Below, one piece after another: positions 23,734 through 33,367 of a DNA stretch of 48,187 nt. The notes below the pieces were generated by a model. It did no database searches. It saw nothing but the letters and a program-made list of their open reading frames with translations, and was not told the DNA's origin. This DNA is from JAAYYY01 sp964602995 (lineage in GTDB: Bacteria > Chloroflexota > Anaerolineae > Promineifilales > Promineifilaceae): NCBI GenBank assembly GCA_964602995.1, contig CAZRTM010000015.1:1-48187 (forward strand), read 5' to 3'. Both the position numbers and the translations under genes were made by a program. The first letter of the stretch is position 1. The number at the start of each line of letters is the position of its first letter.

Positions 23734-25012
23734 GAGTTTTTCCTTTCACTGCTTTATCAAACGCCTCTCGCCGAGGCAAGATCAGCCGCACCATGCGCTC
23801 AAAGTAGATGTAGCTCCAGGCCCAGTTAATCAGGACCACCAGCCGGTTGCGGAAGCCGATAAGCTGGAAGAGGTGCACGCCTAGCCAGATGAGCCAGGCC
23901 ACGAAACCGGTGAAGGCGCGCCCAAAGATGTCGGCGACGGCGGCGCTGCGGCCAATGGTTGCCAGGGCGCCCTTGTCTCGATAGCGAAAAGGTATGGGGT
24001 CAAGCCCTTCTATCTGGCGCATAATGTTGTGCGCGGCGTGCTCTCCCTGTTGCATAGCCACAGGGGCCAGCATGGGCAGCGGGTTGCCGTCTTTGCCTTC
24101 AAATGCTGCCAGGTCGCCGACGACATAGACATTCGGCAGGTTTGGCGCTTGCAGGCTGGGCAACACAGCCACCCGGCCGCCTTTCGTCGTGGGCAAACCC
24201 CATTCCTCGGCAAGAGGAGCGCCGCGCACACCGGCGGTCCAGACAACCGTTTCTGTCTCCAGCATGCTGCCGTCCTTAAAGTGGACAGCCTCATCGGTCA
24301 CTTCTGCGACGGCGGTGTTGAGTTTCACGCGCACCTGTTTTTCCAGCAGCCGTTGCAGCGCGTAACGGCCCAGTTTGGGGTGCATACCATTGAGCAGCGT
24401 GTCCAACATTTCAACCAGGACAATGCAGACCTCATCAAGCTGTAAGCCGCGATAATCTTTGGCCATTGGCCCATAAATCAGTTCCGACAAGGCGCCGGCA
24501 TATTCCACGCCGGTGGGGCCGCCGCCGACGATGACGAAGGTCAGTAACTGGCGGCGACGGGCGGGATCAGGCTCTTGCAACGCCTGTTCGAAGCAGCGCA
24601 GAATATGGTTGCGCAGCACCACGCCCTCTTCCATTGTCTTGAGAGGGAAGGTGTACTTCATGGCGCCTGGGATACCAAAGTAGCTGGTGCTGCTGCCCAA
24701 CGCCAACACCAGATAATCGTAGGCAATGCTCTGCTGCGTGGTTTCTAGCCTTTGTTCAAGGAAGTCAACGTGTCGCACCTTGTCCATGACGAAAGTGGCG
24801 TTTTGCTGATTGCGCAAGATGCGACGAACCGGGTACCCAATTTGCTCTGCTTCTAGCTCAGCGGCGGCCACCTGGTAGAGCAGGGGCCAGAAAGCGTGAT
24901 AATTATCTTTGTCCAGGAGGAGGACATCGACCGGTTGTTTAGCCAGCGCACGAGTGGTCCACAATCCGCCAAAACCGGCGCCGACAACGACGACACGAGG
25001 TTGTTCTGGCAT
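23714..25012 (-). CDS. ndh: Type II NADH dehydrogenase (NDH-2)
   Basis: A flavoprotein of about 432 residues that oxidises NADH and reduces quinone at the membrane without pumping protons. The FAD-binding GAGFGG is at the N-terminus (VVVVGAGFGGLWTTRAL), the NAD-binding site is FVIVGGGPTGVEYAGAL near 165-180, and the FAD-contacting VVGDLAAFE lies near 300. The C-terminal 60-70 residues are hydrophobic/amphipathic (GFVAWLIWLGVHLFQLI), as expected for membrane attachment. I chose ATG 25012 (MPEQPRVVVVGAG) because the family starts just before the GxGxxG; the frame is open to 25051. Confidence 0.93.
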   Translation of the reverse strand: MPEQPRVVVVGAGFGGLWTTRALAKQPVDVLLLDKDNYHAFWPLLYQVAAAELEAEQIGYPVRRILRNQQNATFVMDKVRHVDFLEQRLETTQQSIAYDYLVLALGSSTSYFGIPGAMKYTFPLKTMEEGVVLRNHILRCFEQALQEPDPARRRQLLTFVIVGGGPTGVEYAGALSELIYGPMAKDYRGLQLDEVCIVLVEMLDTLLNGMHPKLGRYALQRLLEKQVRVKLNTAVAEVTDEAVHFKDGSMLETETVVWTAGVRGAPLAEEWGLPTTKGGRVAVLPSLQAPNLPNVYVVGDLAAFEGKDGNPLPMLAPVAMQQGEHAAHNIMRQIEGLDPIPFRYRDKGALATIGRSAAVADIFGRAFTGFVAWLIWLGVHLFQLIGFRNRLVVLINWAWSYIYFERMVRLILPRREAFDKAVKGKTLDEEEE

Positions 25013-25128
25013 AGATGCCCTTTTGTTACAGCGCCGCAATATTGACCGCAACGCTTACTTCATAGGCTATGCTCACATTATACCGTTTTTTGCCCGGTTC
25101 CCCACCTTCATCTAAGATCGGAATCCGC

Positions 25129-25920
25129 ATGTATCCAATTCTCGGGCGCTATGGTCCTTTCTTCTTCTACAGCTTTACGGCGGCGCTGCTTCTGGGGCTG
25201 TTGCTGGCCATCGGACTGGTGGCGTGGCAGGCTCGCCGCCGCGCGCCAGACGTGCCGTGGTTGGATGGCGTGCTGGCGGCGCTTGTCGCTGCCGTGGTGG
25301 GCGGGCGCGTTGTCTATGTAGCGGTTAACTGGGATTATTTTCAGCACCATTTGAACGAAAGCTGGCTGGTGTGGGAAGGTGGACTCAGCTATCATGGAGC
25401 CGTGCTGGCAGCCCTGGTCATGTTGTGGCTTTGGTGTCGCCTACATAGAATTGCTTTTGGCGGCATGGCCGGGCTTCTGGCGCCAGCCATTGTGCTGCTG
25501 AGCACCTCTGGCTGGCTGGCCTGCTATCTGGAAGGATGCGCCTATGGCAGCGAGAGTTTTATTGGCCTGTTCTCGGCCGATCTGCCCGACAATTATGGCG
25601 TATTCGCTGTGCGCTACCAGACGCAACTGCTGGGTATTCTGCTGAATCTGGTCTCGTTCGTTATCATATGGCTGCTGCGCCGTCGTTTGCGCCCCCTGGC
25701 ACTTTTCTGGCTGGCACTGTTTCTGATTAGCAGCAGCCACTTTGCCATTTCGTTCTTGCGCGGTGACCCGGCGCCCATGATTGGCGAAATCCGCCTGGAC
25801 ACGATTGCAGATGGAACTCTCACCCTGTTATCAATAATCGCGTTTGCTATAATCTCTATTCTCCAATCACCAATCTCCAAGACACACCATGAACCTGAAA
25901 GTAGGACTGGCTCAGATTAA
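25129..25920 (+). CDS. Lgt-fold membrane protein, probably not a canonical diacylglyceryl transferase
   Basis: A 263-residue protein with about seven membrane helices that resembles prolipoprotein diacylglyceryl transferase (Lgt): an N-terminal GPFFFYSFTAALLLGLLLAI, VGGRVVYVAVNWDYF, then WEGGLSYHGA with the conserved His. Where E. coli Lgt has the GRFGNFINGELWG segment with Arg143, Asn146 and Glu151, this protein has GWLACYLEGCAYG, so Arg is Trp, Asn is Cys and Glu is Cys. The C-terminal Arg/Glu motif reads HFAISFLRG. It may be a paralogue with another role. Start ATG 25129 is chosen from the family N-terminus. The last 20 or so residues come from a type A repeat and overlap the next gene by 32 bp. 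Confidence 0.7.
   Translation: MYPILGRYGPFFFYSFTAALLLGLLLAIGLVAWQARRRAPDVPWLDGVLAALVAAVVGGRVVYVAVNWDYFQHHLNESWLVWEGGLSYHGAVLAALVMLWLWCRLHRIAFGGMAGLLAPAIVLLSTSGWLACYLEGCAYGSESFIGLFSADLPDNYGVFAVRYQTQLLGILLNLVSFVIIWLLRRRLRPLALFWLALFLISSSHFAISFLRGDPAPMIGEIRLDTIADGTLTLLSIIAFAIISILQSPISKTHHEPESRTGSD
25848..25882. repeat. Type A repeat at the 3' end of the Lgt-like gene
   Basis: ATCTCTATTCTCCAATCACCAATCTCC is read in frame as ISILQSPIS, forming the C-terminal tail of the Lgt-like protein. It ends a few bases before the start codon of the amidase gene. Confidence 0.8.
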
Positions 25921-26737
25921 CCCCCGGCTCGGCGATGTCGAGGCCAATCTCAAGATACATTTGGAGACAATCGAAGAAGCAGCCGATCAGGGTGTGGAGC
26001 TGCTCGTCTTTCCCGAGCTTTCGTTGACCGGCTACCGCTTGCGCGACCTGGCCTTCGAGGTGGCGTTGCAGCCATCGTACAAGGACCAGACGTTTGCGCG
26101 GCTGCTGGACGCCAGCCGAGATATGGATATTGTGGTTGGCTTCGTGGAGACAGACCGGCGGCAGAAATATTATATCAGCGCCGCTTATCTTTCTCGCGGC
26201 GAGCTGCTGCACGTGCACCGTAAAGTTTACCTGCCAACATATGGCATGTTTGACGAGGGTCGCTACTTTGCCTGGGGCGACGCCGTGCGCGCTTTTGATA
26301 CGCGCTTTGGACGCATGGGGATACTTATCTGTGAGGATTTCTGGCATGTAAGCCCGCCATACCTGTTGTGGCTGGATGGGGCTGATATTTTGCTTCTGAC
26401 CTCTTCATCGCCGGGGCGTGGTGTGGCCACTGAGCAGAAGATTGGCAGCGCGCGCTGGGTGGAACATATTAACCAGGCTTACGCCAGCATTTTTACCAAC
26501 TTTGTTATTCACGCCAACCGCACTGGCTTTGAAGATGGCGTCAACTACTGGGGCGGCTCAACGGTCTATGACCCTGAGGGTGTGCAACTGGTGCAGGGAC
26601 CGTATTATGAGGACGCGCTGGTGACGACAAAGCTGGATCTGAACAAGCTGCGCCGGGCGCGTATCCGGTTGCCTCTACTGCGCGATGAACGGGTGGGATT
26701 GACCGCCCGTGAACTGGCGCGGATTGTGGGCGGTTAG
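25889..26737 (+). CDS. Nitrilase-superfamily amidohydrolase (glutaminase-like)
   Basis: A 282-residue carbon-nitrogen hydrolase with the full catalytic triad: E43 in FPELSLTGY, K112 in HRKVYLPTYGMFDE and C148 in ILICEDFWH. The YLPTYGMFDEGRYF and CEDFWH phrases resemble the glutaminase domain of glutamine-dependent NAD synthetase, but the synthetase domain is absent. It therefore acts either as a stand-alone amidase or as a partner of a separate synthetase. Its start lies inside the end of the Lgt-like gene. Confidence 0.87.
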   Translation: MNLKVGLAQINPRLGDVEANLKIHLETIEEAADQGVELLVFPELSLTGYRLRDLAFEVALQPSYKDQTFARLLDASRDMDIVVGFVETDRRQKYYISAAYLSRGELLHVHRKVYLPTYGMFDEGRYFAWGDAVRAFDTRFGRMGILICEDFWHVSPPYLLWLDGADILLLTSSSPGRGVATEQKIGSARWVEHINQAYASIFTNFVIHANRTGFEDGVNYWGGSTVYDPEGVQLVQGPYYEDALVTTKLDLNKLRRARIRLPLLRDERVGLTARELARIVGG

Positions 26738-26836
26738 GCTGTTCTGTGGTAGATCAAATAGTAATGGGTAATACTGGTATCCGTCGTAATCACGAAGCTG
26801 TAATCACAACCTAGCGGTAAGAGAAGACTGTTATCT

Positions 26837-27808
26837 ATGCAAGAGTACGAATCAGACGAATTTTACCAGGATATTGACCTGGATAGTTTTGAAGAAGAAG
26901 AATTGCCCGATGACCATCGTTCGGGGTTTGTCGCCGTGGTGGGTCGCCCTAATGTGGGAAAGAGCACGGTGATGAATGCGTTTTTGCGCCAGAAAGTGGC
27001 CATCGTTTCGCCGCGCCCGCAGACAACGCGCACACGCCAGATGGGTATCCTGACGGCGAAGAAGTTCCAGATGATTTTTATAGATACGCCGGGCATTATG
27101 CAGCCGCGCCACAAGCTGGATGAGTTCATGTTGGAGTCGGCGCTGGAAGCGCTGGCGGATGCTGACGTGATTCTGTGGTTGGTGGACGGCAGCGAGCCGC
27201 CAGGCCCTGGTGACCGCGACATCGCCGAGCGTTTGCGCAGTGTGGCGGACCAGACGGAAATCATCCTGGGAATCAACAAGGCTGACTTACTGGAGCCAGA
27301 TGAGGTCTTACCGCGCACTGAGGCTTTCCGCGAGTTATTGCCCGAAGCTGAGAAGTGGATTCTCTTTTCCGCGACGCAGGGCGATGGGCGCGCCGAGCTT
27401 TTCGATATGCTGGTGGAAGCGTTGCCAGAAGGGCCGCGTTATTATCCTGCCGATCAGGTGACAGACCTTTACGTGCGCGATATTGCGGCGGAGATGATTC
27501 GCGAGCAGATTTTGCTGCACATTCGCGAGGAAATTCCACATGGCGTAGCGGTGCAGGTGGAGGAGTTCAAAGAGCGCGAGAATGGCATCGTCTATATCAA
27601 TGCCACTATCTACGTGGAACGCGAAGGGCACAAGAAGATCATCATTGGCAGCGGCGGCTCCCAGTTGCGCCAGATAGGCAAAGAGGCGCGCAAAGAGATC
27701 GAGCGCCTGGTAGGCACCCGCGTCTACCTTGATTTGTGGGTCAAAGAAGCTCCCCGCTGGCGTGGCGACGAATCAGCATTGCGCCGCTTTGGGTATGCGG
27801 GGGAGTAG
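26837..27808 (+). CDS. era: GTPase Era
   Basis: A 323-residue GTPase needed for 16S rRNA maturation and 30S assembly. The G1 motif GRPNVGKS is at 36-43, PQTTRTRQ forms switch I, DTPG is at 83-86 and NKAD at 147-150. The C-terminal KH RNA-binding domain (about 210-300) includes HKKIIIGSGGSQLRQIGKEAR. An acidic extension of about 27 residues (DEFYQDIDLDSFEEEELPDD) precedes the G domain. A type A repeat begins at the stop codon. Confidence 0.96.
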   Translation: MQEYESDEFYQDIDLDSFEEEELPDDHRSGFVAVVGRPNVGKSTVMNAFLRQKVAIVSPRPQTTRTRQMGILTAKKFQMIFIDTPGIMQPRHKLDEFMLESALEALADADVILWLVDGSEPPGPGDRDIAERLRSVADQTEIILGINKADLLEPDEVLPRTEAFRELLPEAEKWILFSATQGDGRAELFDMLVEALPEGPRYYPADQVTDLYVRDIAAEMIREQILLHIREEIPHGVAVQVEEFKERENGIVYINATIYVEREGHKKIIIGSGGSQLRQIGKEARKEIERLVGTRVYLDLWVKEAPRWRGDESALRRFGYAGE

Positions 27809-27838
27809 AGATTGGAGATCGGAGATTGGAGATTAGTG
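27808..27838. repeat. Type A repeat downstream of era
   Basis: GAGATTGGAGATCGGAGATTGGAGATTAG follows era directly and lies 18 bp from the end of the zinc-finger gene. With the copy at 28470 it brackets the small toxin-antitoxin-like pair. Confidence 0.85.
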
Positions 27839-27855
27839 GCTTGAGTAGTGTCGGG

Positions 27856-28101
27856 TCAGGATGCAACCTGAAAGGATTGCCCCAGAGGCTCAAAGTCATC
27901 GACGTCCTGGCGCTTTAACTTGGCCCTGATCTGCTCGAACCGGCGTACTGTTTCCTGTGGATACAACCGTTCACCACAATGGAGACATACCTCGGCCCGA
28001 ACTCTGATAACCGCCGTGTGAACGCCACCGCGCAACAGCTTTTCAACTTCCTTTTCAACCATTTCACCCCCACACACAGGGCACTTAGGAAATGGAATCA
28101 T
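27856..28101 (-). CDS. YgiT-type zinc finger protein (putative antitoxin)
   Basis: An 81-residue protein with two CxxC knuckles (C7/C10 in CPVCGGEM and C39/C42 in CLHCGERL), followed by a short helical tail (YPQETVRRFEQIRAKL). This is the pattern of YgiT/MqsA-like zinc fingers that pair with small toxins; the C-terminal HTH domain of full MqsA is absent. The start overlaps the upstream DUF4258-like gene by 17 bp, which supports one transcription unit. Confidence 0.8.
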   Translation of the reverse strand: MIPFPKCPVCGGEMVEKEVEKLLRGGVHTAVIRVRAEVCLHCGERLYPQETVRRFEQIRAKLKRQDVDDFEPLGQSFQVAS

Positions 28102-28414
28102 CTTTAGGTCTCCTTGTTCGCCACTCTTTCCAGCGTTCGGGATCAGGCCGGTATACAGTAATTAGCACTGCCCACCGGTTGTCGGCATTAAAGGCCCAGA
28201 CGGAGTGAACTGGCTCATCACTGAACGTTCGTCCGTATATTAAGCAGCTTGGATATGGCCTATCCTCAGGGTACTCCTCAATTATTTCGCCTTGTAAAAC
28301 TGTAAAAAAGACCTCATCGAAGACAAGGGCATCTGCCTGAGCTTCTTCGTCAGCGTGATCTGTAATCCGTATTCGATTGCTGCGAATTGCATCTATGATG
28401 TCTTCAATGTTCAC
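28085..28414 (-). CDS. DUF4258-domain protein (putative toxin of a small TA-like pair)
   Basis: A 109-residue soluble protein with the pattern of DUF4258 family members: ITDHADEEAQADAL near the N-terminus, GEIIEEYPEDRPYPSCLIYG in the middle and VYRPDPERWKEWRTRR near the end. Such genes are often followed by a YgiT-type zinc finger gene, as here. An RNase-like toxin role is inferred from fold and context only. Confidence 0.78.
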   Translation of the reverse strand: MNIEDIIDAIRSNRIRITDHADEEAQADALVFDEVFFTVLQGEIIEEYPEDRPYPSCLIYGRTFSDEPVHSVWAFNADNRWAVLITVYRPDPERWKEWRTRRPKDDSIS

Positions 28415-28469
28415 TTACAGAACTCGGCTTTATTGCCCAACTATACACAAGCGTCTCGTAGTAGGACAA

Positions 28470-28502
28470 TCCCCAATTCTCCAATCTCCAGTCTCCAATC
28501 CT

Positions 28503-28525
<23 letters not shown>
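28470..28525. repeat. Type A repeat at the 3' end of aspS
   Basis: CCAATTCTCCAATCTCCAGTCTCCAATC and related units run into the 3' end of aspS, where they supply its last codons (LEIGD) and stop on the minus strand. Confidence 0.87.
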
Positions 28526-30305
<1,780 letters not shown>

Positions 30306-30374
30306 ATCCTTCCTGAATATTCCGAATTCAAACAGAGAATTCTATCATGCTGCCAGAGAGCGGACAATTTTGAC

Positions 30375-30403
30375 TGTATAAATTCCGTCATAGTTTAATT
30401 CAA
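30375..30403 (-). promoter_or_regulatory. Putative sigma-70-type promoter for aspS
   Basis: On the minus strand TTGAAT (30403-30398) and TATACA (30380-30375) are separated by 17 bp. Transcription would begin near 30368, giving a leader of about 60 nt. Confidence 0.55.
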
Positions 30404-30417
30404 AACATTGATAAAAA

Positions 30418-30446
30418 TTGACACCACTTCCGAATGTTGTTAAAAT
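30418..30446 (+). promoter_or_regulatory. Strong putative promoter of the Fe-S carrier gene
   Basis: TTGACA at 30418-30423 and TAAAAT at 30441-30446 are separated by exactly 17 bp, close to the sigma-70/SigA consensus. Confidence 0.75.
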
Positions 30447-30447
30447 C

Positions 30448-30472
30448 GACTCGAGTCAACTTAACATTAAGT
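30448..30472 (+). promoter_or_regulatory. Two adjacent palindromes at the transcription start
   Basis: GACTCGAGTC (30448-30457) and ACTTAACATTAAGT (30459-30472) are perfect palindromes directly after the -10 box. Their place suggests operator sites for a repressor, perhaps one that responds to Fe-S or oxidative state; the regulator is unknown. Confidence 0.5.
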
Positions 30473-30515
30473 ACTGATAAATACTGTTTGTAGCAGAAGA
30501 AAAGGTGAGCAAATC

Positions 30516-30911
30516 ATGGCTTTTACCGAAGAGGTTGAGACGATCCGGCTGACCGAAGGGGCCATTAAGATGGTCCAGGATCTGTTGGAGGAAAAAGAGG
30601 TGCCAGATCACGGCCTGCGCGTGTTTGTCTCCGGCGGCGGCTGTTCTGGCATGCAGTATGGCATGGCCTTAGAAGCCGAGCCAGGTCCATTTGATAACGT
30701 CCTGGAGCAGGGCGGTGTTAAGGTCTTCATCGACCCCACCAGCATGATGTATCTGGAAGGTTGCACCATTGACTATGTTGATAGTCTGATGGGTGGCGGC
30801 TTCCACATCGATAACCCCAATGCCGTATCTACCTGCGGCTGTGGACATAGCTTTAAGACAAGCAGCCACGGCGCCCAGCAGAACGCTGGCGGCACCTACG
30901 GGTGTGGATAA
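30516..30911 (+). CDS. A-type iron-sulfur carrier (ErpA/IscA/HesB family)
   Basis: A 131-residue A-type carrier that delivers Fe-S clusters to target proteins. The three conserved cysteines are present: C43 in GGGCSGMQYG, and C107 and C109 in CGCGHSF. A further Cys (C83) lies in LEGCTIDYV. The C-terminus has about 18 residues beyond the usual end, rich in Ser, Gly and Asn and finishing GTYGCG. Strong promoter and terminator signals suggest a monocistronic gene. ErpA is the closest name by sequence style, but ErpA, IscA and SufA cannot be separated with certainty. Confidence 0.93.
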   Translation: MAFTEEVETIRLTEGAIKMVQDLLEEKEVPDHGLRVFVSGGGCSGMQYGMALEAEPGPFDNVLEQGGVKVFIDPTSMMYLEGCTIDYVDSLMGGGFHIDNPNAVSTCGCGHSFKTSSHGAQQNAGGTYGCG

Positions 30912-30940
30912 GCTACTCGCTGTCGCAAAGATGAATTGAA

Positions 30941-30974
30941 CGAGGCGTCTCGGGCTTGTGAGACGCCTCGTTTT
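30941..30974 (+). terminator. Intrinsic terminator of the Fe-S carrier gene
   Basis: CGAGGCGTCTC (30941-30951) pairs with GAGACGCCTCG (30960-30970), an 11-bp GC-rich stem followed by TTTT. Confidence 0.92.
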
Positions 30975-30992
30975 CTGTAAAATGGTGAGTTG

Positions 30993-31370
30993 ATGACGGC
31001 TCGTTATTTCACTGTAGAAGAGGTCAATGAACTTCTACCTGAAATAGAACCGTTGGTGGGGAAGCTGTTACAGCGGCGTGCTCGTGTCGTCGAAGCACGC
31101 AAAAATCTGGATAATGTTATTGAAGACCTGCGCAGCGATATCGGAGGGATGACTGCCACCGAACTGGTAGCTGAATTTGAGGCTATTGAGTATCTGGTGA
31201 AGAAGATCCAATCCTATGGCTGCATTTTAAAAGATATGAATACCGGGCTGCTGGATTTTTTAGCTCAACGTGATGGTCGTGAAGTATATCTCTGCTGGCG
31301 ATATGGTGAACCGCGTATCGCCTATTACCATGAGATCCACACGGGCTATAATGGACGCCAGCCGGTTTAA
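30993..31370 (+). CDS. DUF2203-like protein
   Basis: A 125-residue, largely helical cytosolic protein. RYFTVEEVNELLPEIEPLV at the start, VKKIQSYGCILKDMNTGLLDF in the middle and the C-terminal LCWRYGEPRIAYYHEIHTG match the DUF2203 pattern. No function is known for the family; the CWR and HEIH phrases could bind a metal. I use ATG 30993; a TTG lies one codon upstream. It precedes the radical SAM gene by 37 bp on the same strand. Confidence 0.8.
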   Translation: MTARYFTVEEVNELLPEIEPLVGKLLQRRARVVEARKNLDNVIEDLRSDIGGMTATELVAEFEAIEYLVKKIQSYGCILKDMNTGLLDFLAQRDGREVYLCWRYGEPRIAYYHEIHTGYNGRQPV

Positions 31371-31407
31371 TCAAAAAGCGCTCTGAGCGATGTAGGAGGG
31401 AGCGTAG

Positions 31408-32814
31408 ATGTTTGGATTATTCTCACGTAAACACGAGCGAACCTCAGATATTGTCTGGGTTGATCTTGGCGATCTTGGCGATCTGGTCAATCCAGATGGG
31501 CCACACGAACAGTGGCAAGATCACGGGTTAGGGCTGTTGCGAACGATATTGCACCAGAACGGAATAGAGACCGACTTGCTCTCAACACGAGCTGTGAGCA
31601 ACTGGGATCAGCTGCGCAAACAGCTTGTCGGCTATCGCATGATGCTGCTCAATGTGCGCAGCTATACCTATCCGGCGGCCCTGAAAGCGGCAAAAATTTT
31701 CAAAGAAGTCAATCCTGACGGTTTGGTTCTGGCCGGCGGCATGCATGCCACCGTTGCACTGGATGAGATGGAAGCAGTGCCTGAGTTCGACAAGATCTGC
31801 CAGGGACCAGGCGAGAACGTCATCGTAGACCTTGTGCAGAACCCGGACAACTATCCCCGTGTGTTCCTGGGGCATGGCAGCCGCAGCATGGCCGAATGGC
31901 CGACGATTGATCGCACACTGTGGCCCAAACCGGCCAGTCGTCGCCTGAAGAAAAGCTTTAACTGGCCCCTGGAGCCAGAGTGTGGCTGGGGTCCTGCGCC
32001 AGTGGCGACCATTCTCACCAGCCGCGTTTGCCCCTGGCAATGCGTCTTCTGCAATGAGAACTCCTACATTCCGAACATGGGCCGTCGTCCCGTGGAGATG
32101 GTCATTGAAGAGCTGAACTACCTCGACGAGAACTTCGGGCCGTTGGGTTCAGTGGTCATCCATGACTCGATGTTCTTCCAGAACCCGAGCTGGTTGCGGG
32201 AGTGGATCGAGAAATATCCGCGTATGGCTAACAAACCGTGGCCATACTGGGCGGCTGCTCGCTCGGACACGGTGCGCCAGTGGCCTGACCTCTATGAAGC
32301 GTTGATTCGCGAGACAAACTGGACGACGGTGTCGATTGGCTTTGAGTCGGGCAGCGACCGCATTTTGCGCCTGCTGAACAAGGAGTGCACGGAAGAGGAC
32401 AACCTCTTTACCATTAACCTGACCAACCGCATTGGAGACGAGATGGAGCGGGAAGGTAAGGAGCCGCCCAAATTCTGGGCCAACATCATGCTGGGCATTC
32501 CAGGCGAGGAGCCTGAGGATGCGTTCAAGACCTTGCGCATGTTGAAGACGATGAAGCGCGTATTCCCATCCATCTCTTATTACGCACCTTATCCCGGCTC
32601 GGCCCTGGGCAACCAGTTGATTGCTGAAGGCAAGAGCCTGATGTCGAAGGACAACTACCACCGTTATCCGGATGACGAAAAAGTTAAGGGCGTGGATTAC
32701 GCATTCTATCGCGACCTGCTGGCAGGCAAGTATGATGACGAGGTCAATCGTGGTCTGGCCGAGTACCAGAAGGAGCGCAGTGGCGTCTTTGCCGATGCGC
32801 TAATCAAGGCGTAG
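31408..32814 (+). CDS. B12-binding-domain radical SAM protein
   Basis: A 468-residue protein. Residues of about 10-160 look like a cobalamin-binding Rossmann domain (LVNPDGPHEQW, LLRTILHQNGIETDLL, DGLVLAGGMHATVALDEM), although the DxHxxG cobalamin-ligand motif is not clearly present. The radical SAM core follows with CPWQCVFC (C208, C212, C215) coordinating the 4Fe-4S cluster, then IHDSMFFQNPSW and SIGFESGSDRIL. Such proteins often carry out methylations or rearrangements. The substrate is unknown. GGAGG precedes the start. It appears to head an operon with two small proteins. Confidence 0.85.
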   Translation: MFGLFSRKHERTSDIVWVDLGDLGDLVNPDGPHEQWQDHGLGLLRTILHQNGIETDLLSTRAVSNWDQLRKQLVGYRMMLLNVRSYTYPAALKAAKIFKEVNPDGLVLAGGMHATVALDEMEAVPEFDKICQGPGENVIVDLVQNPDNYPRVFLGHGSRSMAEWPTIDRTLWPKPASRRLKKSFNWPLEPECGWGPAPVATILTSRVCPWQCVFCNENSYIPNMGRRPVEMVIEELNYLDENFGPLGSVVIHDSMFFQNPSWLREWIEKYPRMANKPWPYWAAARSDTVRQWPDLYEALIRETNWTTVSIGFESGSDRILRLLNKECTEEDNLFTINLTNRIGDEMEREGKEPPKFWANIMLGIPGEEPEDAFKTLRMLKTMKRVFPSISYYAPYPGSALGNQLIAEGKSLMSKDNYHRYPDDEKVKGVDYAFYRDLLAGKYDDEVNRGLAEYQKERSGVFADALIKA

Positions 32815-32823
32815 GGGGCATTT

Positions 32824-33030
32824 ATGAGCAGTTTCAGCAATCCGCATTATATGTACCTGTTCGACCTCAAGAGCGGAAAGAAGAAGCTGGCTTATGGCCG
32901 CTCTCCCGAGGATGCGTTGGACATTCTCAGCATCCGGCTGACGCCTGAGGAAATGGACGAAATCCTCAGAGACCGCTATCAGAAGATTCGCCAGCGGGAT
33001 TTGCAGAAGTACGTCCATTTGTTGGGTTAG
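32824..33030 (+). CDS. Small hypothetical protein next to radical SAM gene
   Basis: A 68-residue charged protein (MYLFDLKSGKKKLAYGRSPEDALDIL then RLTPEEMDEILRDRY), starting 9 bp after the radical SAM stop with a GGGGG site. It looks like a compact alpha/beta domain with a helical end. It contains no Cys, so it does not look like a typical sactipeptide precursor. The family is not recognised. Confidence 0.7.
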   Translation: MSSFSNPHYMYLFDLKSGKKKLAYGRSPEDALDILSIRLTPEEMDEILRDRYQKIRQRDLQKYVHLLG

Positions 33031-33063
33031 CTGGTTGGCTGATTTGTTGGTTGGATAGATGGT
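33031..33063. repeat. Short GGTTGG-rich low-complexity stretch
   Basis: CTGGTTGGCTGATTTGTTGGTTGG consists of imperfect TTGG units between two small genes. It resembles the other low-complexity elements in the window but is a different word set. Confidence 0.5.
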
Positions 33064-33364
33064 TGGGAAGGGGTTGAGCGAGGCTGAACGGCATGTCCTG
33101 CTGGCGCTGGCTGCGGGGTGGGTGTTGAAATCTCACCGCGAGCTGGACGGCAGCAAGGTATATAAGCTGCACCCGCTTGACGAACAGGAGCCGCAGCCGG
33201 TGAGCTGGGAGACGATGGACCGGCTGCGTGAGGCAGGGCTGATAGATAGCAACAAGAAATTTCCAGCCGCCACTTATCTGCTGACAGACCGGGGCAGGGA
33301 GGTGGTATCCCGTCTTGGTGACGGCGATGGCACGTTGCCGCTAACCGCCAGTGGTTGGAGTTAG
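33059..33364 (+). CDS. Small hypothetical protein, possibly winged-helix
   Basis: A 101-residue protein with the pattern helix-helix-strand (LSEAERHVLLALAAGWVLKSHRELDGSKVYKL, then SWETMDRLREAGLIDSNKKFPAATYLLTDRGREVV). This could be a winged-helix fold, but it is not a confident match. The ATG at 33059 lies inside low-complexity sequence; a TTG at about 33074, preceded by GGGAAGGG, is an alternative. It ends 3 bp before the convergent glycosyltransferase gene. Confidence 0.55.
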   Translation: MVGKGLSEAERHVLLALAAGWVLKSHRELDGSKVYKLHPLDEQEPQPVSWETMDRLREAGLIDSNKKFPAATYLLTDRGREVVSRLGDGDGTLPLTASGWS

Positions 33365-33367
33365 TTT

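Noticed and set aside
32824..33030. RiPP precursor peptide next to the radical SAM enzyme
   Set aside because: The product has no Cys, no leader/core pattern and no Gly-Gly or similar cleavage site; it looks like a small folded protein.
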